From: Wukongibacter sp050859025
GTDB taxonomy: Bacteria > Bacillota > Clostridia > Peptostreptococcales > Caminicellaceae
Assembly: GCF_050859025.1 (NCBI RefSeq)
Contig: NZ_CP138200.1
Coordinates: 1,736,001 to 1,800,000 of the forward strand
DNA: 64,000 nt
Reading direction: 5' to 3'
The notes below the pieces were generated by a model. It was not told where the DNA came from and did no database searches. It saw only the letters and a program-made list of their open reading frames with translations. The translations under genes were made by a program, and so were the position numbers. Within the stretch, counting starts at the first letter, position 1. The number at the start of each line of letters is the position of its first letter. Positions 62,262 through 64,000 of this stretch are shown piece after piece.

Positions 62262-62497
62262 AGACCCTTTCTGCTTAAGCTAATGAGGTACACCAATCAA
62301 AATGTGGAGAGGAATAGGATTCTTATATCAAGACTAAATGACAAGTTATGGTCAAGTAAGGAAGACTAACATAATATTGTAAAACTATTGATTGTTATTA
62401 TATGTTTTCAAAGTGAGATATAGCATTATAAATTTTTTCTATAAATTAACAAGTTATATAGATATAGCTTATATATGTAGATTTTTTTTATGGTTTC

Positions 62498-62506
62498 TGC
62501 TATAAT
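62498..62506 (+). promoter_or_regulatory. Extended -10 promoter of pstS
   Basis: TGCTATAAT is an extended -10 (TGn-TATAAT) 37 bp before the ATG. No clear -35 and no PhoB-like box was seen. Confidence 0.5.
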
Positions 62507-62542
62507 CAAAATCGCTTTTAAACTAGAGGGAGGATTGATTGT

Positions 62543-63457
62543 ATGAAAAAGTATTTAAGTTTAGTATTAGTGGTAACCCTAGCTTGTTTACTATTCATTG
62601 GATGCTCAAGCTCAGATAAACAGTCATCTACGGAAACAAAGGAAGAAAGTAAAATAGGTTGTGAAAGTATTATATTCAAAGGATCTAGTACTTTAGCACC
62701 TGTAATAACACAATTGACTAAGGATTTTTCAGAACAGAATAAAACATGGGACAAGGTAGATTCAAAGTTTGCAAGTGAAGAAATTGAGATATCAGTTTCA
62801 GGTGGAGGTTCTGGAGCTGGAGTTAAGTCAATAATCGATGGTTCCAGTAACTTTGGAATGGTTTCAAGACCTGTAAGTGAAGAAGAAAAGGGTAAGATAG
62901 AAGGATATCAAGAATATAAGCTCGGCACAGATGCATTAACTGTTTCTATAAATCCTGAAAATAGGATTTATGAAGTAAAGGAAAGTATAGGTGCTGATGA
63001 ATTAAGGAAAATTTTCTCTGGTGAGTACAAATATTGGGACGATGTGTATGCTGGTTTACCACATGAAGAAATAGTTCTAGTTACTAGAGATTTAGGTGGT
63101 GGAGCCCACAAAGTATTCCAAAATAAGGTTATGGGGGATGTAGAAGTAAGTGAAAATGTTATACAAGCCCCATCAATGGGAGCCTTAGTTACTAAGATTA
63201 TTGAAAATAAAAATGCTATAGGCTATGCTTCCTATGGTGTTGTGAATCAAAACGAAGGTAAGGTTATACCGATAATGGTAGATGGAGTAGCTCCTACTAG
63301 GGATAATATAATAAGTGGTAAATATAAAATATCTCGTCCATTATTAATTATTGCTAATGGAGATATGAGCCAGTGTGAAAAAGTACTAATTGACTATATA
63401 ACTTCAGATAAAGGAATGAAGGTAGTTTCAGATTTAGGCTTTGTACCGGAAAAATAA
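62543..63457 (+). CDS. pstS: Phosphate ABC transporter substrate-binding lipoprotein
   Basis: 304 residues, RBS AGGGAGGA. Signal peptide with lipobox LFIGC (Cys 21). PstS fold: IIFKGSSTLAPVITQLTKDF, SVSGGGSGAGVKSIIDGSSNFGMVSRPV, ALTVSINPENRIY, VTRDLGGGAHKVFQ and AIGYASYGVV. It binds phosphate outside the cell and hands it to PstC/PstA. Followed by pstC after a hairpin. Confidence 0.93.
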   Translation: MKKYLSLVLVVTLACLLFIGCSSSDKQSSTETKEESKIGCESIIFKGSSTLAPVITQLTKDFSEQNKTWDKVDSKFASEEIEISVSGGGSGAGVKSIIDGSSNFGMVSRPVSEEEKGKIEGYQEYKLGTDALTVSINPENRIYEVKESIGADELRKIFSGEYKYWDDVYAGLPHEEIVLVTRDLGGGAHKVFQNKVMGDVEVSENVIQAPSMGALVTKIIENKNAIGYASYGVVNQNEGKVIPIMVDGVAPTRDNIISGKYKISRPLLIIANGDMSQCEKVLIDYITSDKGMKVVSDLGFVPEK

Positions 63458-63476
63458 TTAAAATCTGAAACATTTT

Positions 63477-63520
63477 GGGGCTTAACTCATAGGTTGCTTT
63501 TATGAGGATAGCCCCTTTTT
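63477..63520 (+). terminator. Hairpin between pstS and pstC (partial terminator)
   Basis: GGGGCT, ACTCATA on the left pair with TATGAGG, AGCCCC on the right, followed by TTTTT. Common between pstS and the rest of pst operons, where it lets PstS be made in excess. Confidence 0.7.
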
Positions 63521-63539
63521 GAGTTATGGGGTGAAAGCT

Positions 63540-64000
63540 TTGAGTAAAAAAATTCATATGACACTTGATGGTGTATTCGGAATAGTTGTAAAAGGTGTAA
63601 GCCTCTTAGTAGTAATGCTTTTAGGCTTTATTATTATATTTGTATTAAAGGAGGCTTTTTTAGTTTTTAAGGAAGTGCCCTTTTATCAATTTGTTTTTAC
63701 AAAGGGTTGGAAGCCAACTTCACAGCCAATAAAGTTAGGTATATTACCTATGATTTTAGCCTCTATATATGTTTCTCTGCTGGCTATCCTATTTTCACTG
63801 CCAATAGGTTTAGGGACTTCTATCTTTTTAAGTTTTGTTGTGAATAAAAGGTTAAAAAGGATAATTAGAATAATCGTAGATTTAATGGCGGGAATTCCAT
63901 CGGTTATATATGGTTTTTTTGGACTGGTTGTAATAGTTAAGTTTTTTGAAGTTAAATTTGATTTTACATCGGGGGAGACAGTTTTATCGGCTTCAATACT
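63540..64000 (+). CDS. pstC: Phosphate ABC transporter permease (3' end outside window)
   Basis: TTG 63540 follows GGGGTGAAAGC; GTG 63531 is possible. 153 codons are seen: a hydrophobic segment (about 17-40), then PTSQPIKLGILPMILASIYVSLLAILFSLPIGLGTSIFLSF and VDLMAGIPSVIYGFFGL, the start of the permease domain with the EAA-like GIPSVIYG signature of PstC. The gene runs past the window end. Confidence 0.88.
   Translation, partial: MSKKIHMTLDGVFGIVVKGVSLLVVMLLGFIIIFVLKEAFLVFKEVPFYQFVFTKGWKPTSQPIKLGILPMILASIYVSLLAILFSLPIGLGTSIFLSFVVNKRLKRIIRIIVDLMAGIPSVIYGFFGLVVIVKFFEVKFDFTSGETVLSASI

Overview
The window is low-GC, densely packed DNA from an anaerobic, spore-forming Firmicute, most likely of the Clostridia or Tissierellia. 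The grounds are A/T-rich codon use, strong AGGAGG-type ribosome binding sites, T-box and S-box leaders, a YyaC-type spore protease, a LysM/GH18 spore-cortex type hydrolase, low-potential iron-sulfur enzymes, and several Na+-coupled transporters suggesting an amino-acid-using anaerobe. The species call is inference. No rRNA, tRNA, CRISPR array or prophage was seen. Both ends cut genes: a YcbB-type response regulator on the left and pstC on the right.

Layout. 1-8 kb: response regulator, NhaC antiporter, a secreted stalk-domain protein, an IclR regulator, a PLP aminotransferase, and an iron-type alcohol dehydrogenase with two GAAACnnnGTTTC palindromes upstream. 8.1-18.1 kb: a 5-oxoproline locus. 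It holds a 42-residue symporter accessory protein, a Na+/solute symporter, a sensor kinase and a sigma-54 activator, then a clear -24/-12 promoter in front of an Nramp-like transporter, a DUF1445 protein and pxpA-pxpB-pxpC. 18.1-25.0 kb: two SAM-I riboswitches in tandem in front of a complete route to methionine. The genes are DUF39, NIL/ferredoxin and UPF0280 (homocysteine formation), metF, a separate methionine synthase activation protein, and a short metH. 25.4-32.2 kb: PucR regulator, DMT exporter, aminotransferase, threonine-dehydratase-like enzyme and a diguanylate cyclase.

32.4-48.7 kb is mostly minus strand: acetyltransferase, spore protease, an orphan trpB under a tryptophan T-box, the LysM/GH18 hydrolase, small proteins, TDT transporter, C_GCAxxG_C_C protein, endonuclease/phosphatase, N-acetylmuramoyl-alanine amidase and a YfcC carrier. 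Plus-strand MFS, AraC, flavodoxin-like and alpha/beta-hydrolase genes are interleaved. 48.9-58.7 kb: a LysM protein, small proteins and a broken FMN-reductase gene, a DUF116 protein, a two-component system, tyrS under a tyrosine T-box, and a second NhaC gene behind another sigma-54 promoter with two tandem dyads. 58.8-64 kb: a BvgS-like sensor kinase with its sigma-54 activator, then pstS-pstC.

Three families of short palindromic elements lie between genes. Family A (three copies) sits at Rho-independent terminators, and in two copies the terminator hairpin is present on both sides of the element. Family B (three copies) forms a hairpin whose arms co-vary. Family C (three copies plus a fragment) looks like a MITE. 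The most interesting features are the two sigma-54 circuits, the SAM-controlled noncanonical homocysteine pathway, and the terminator-associated element.
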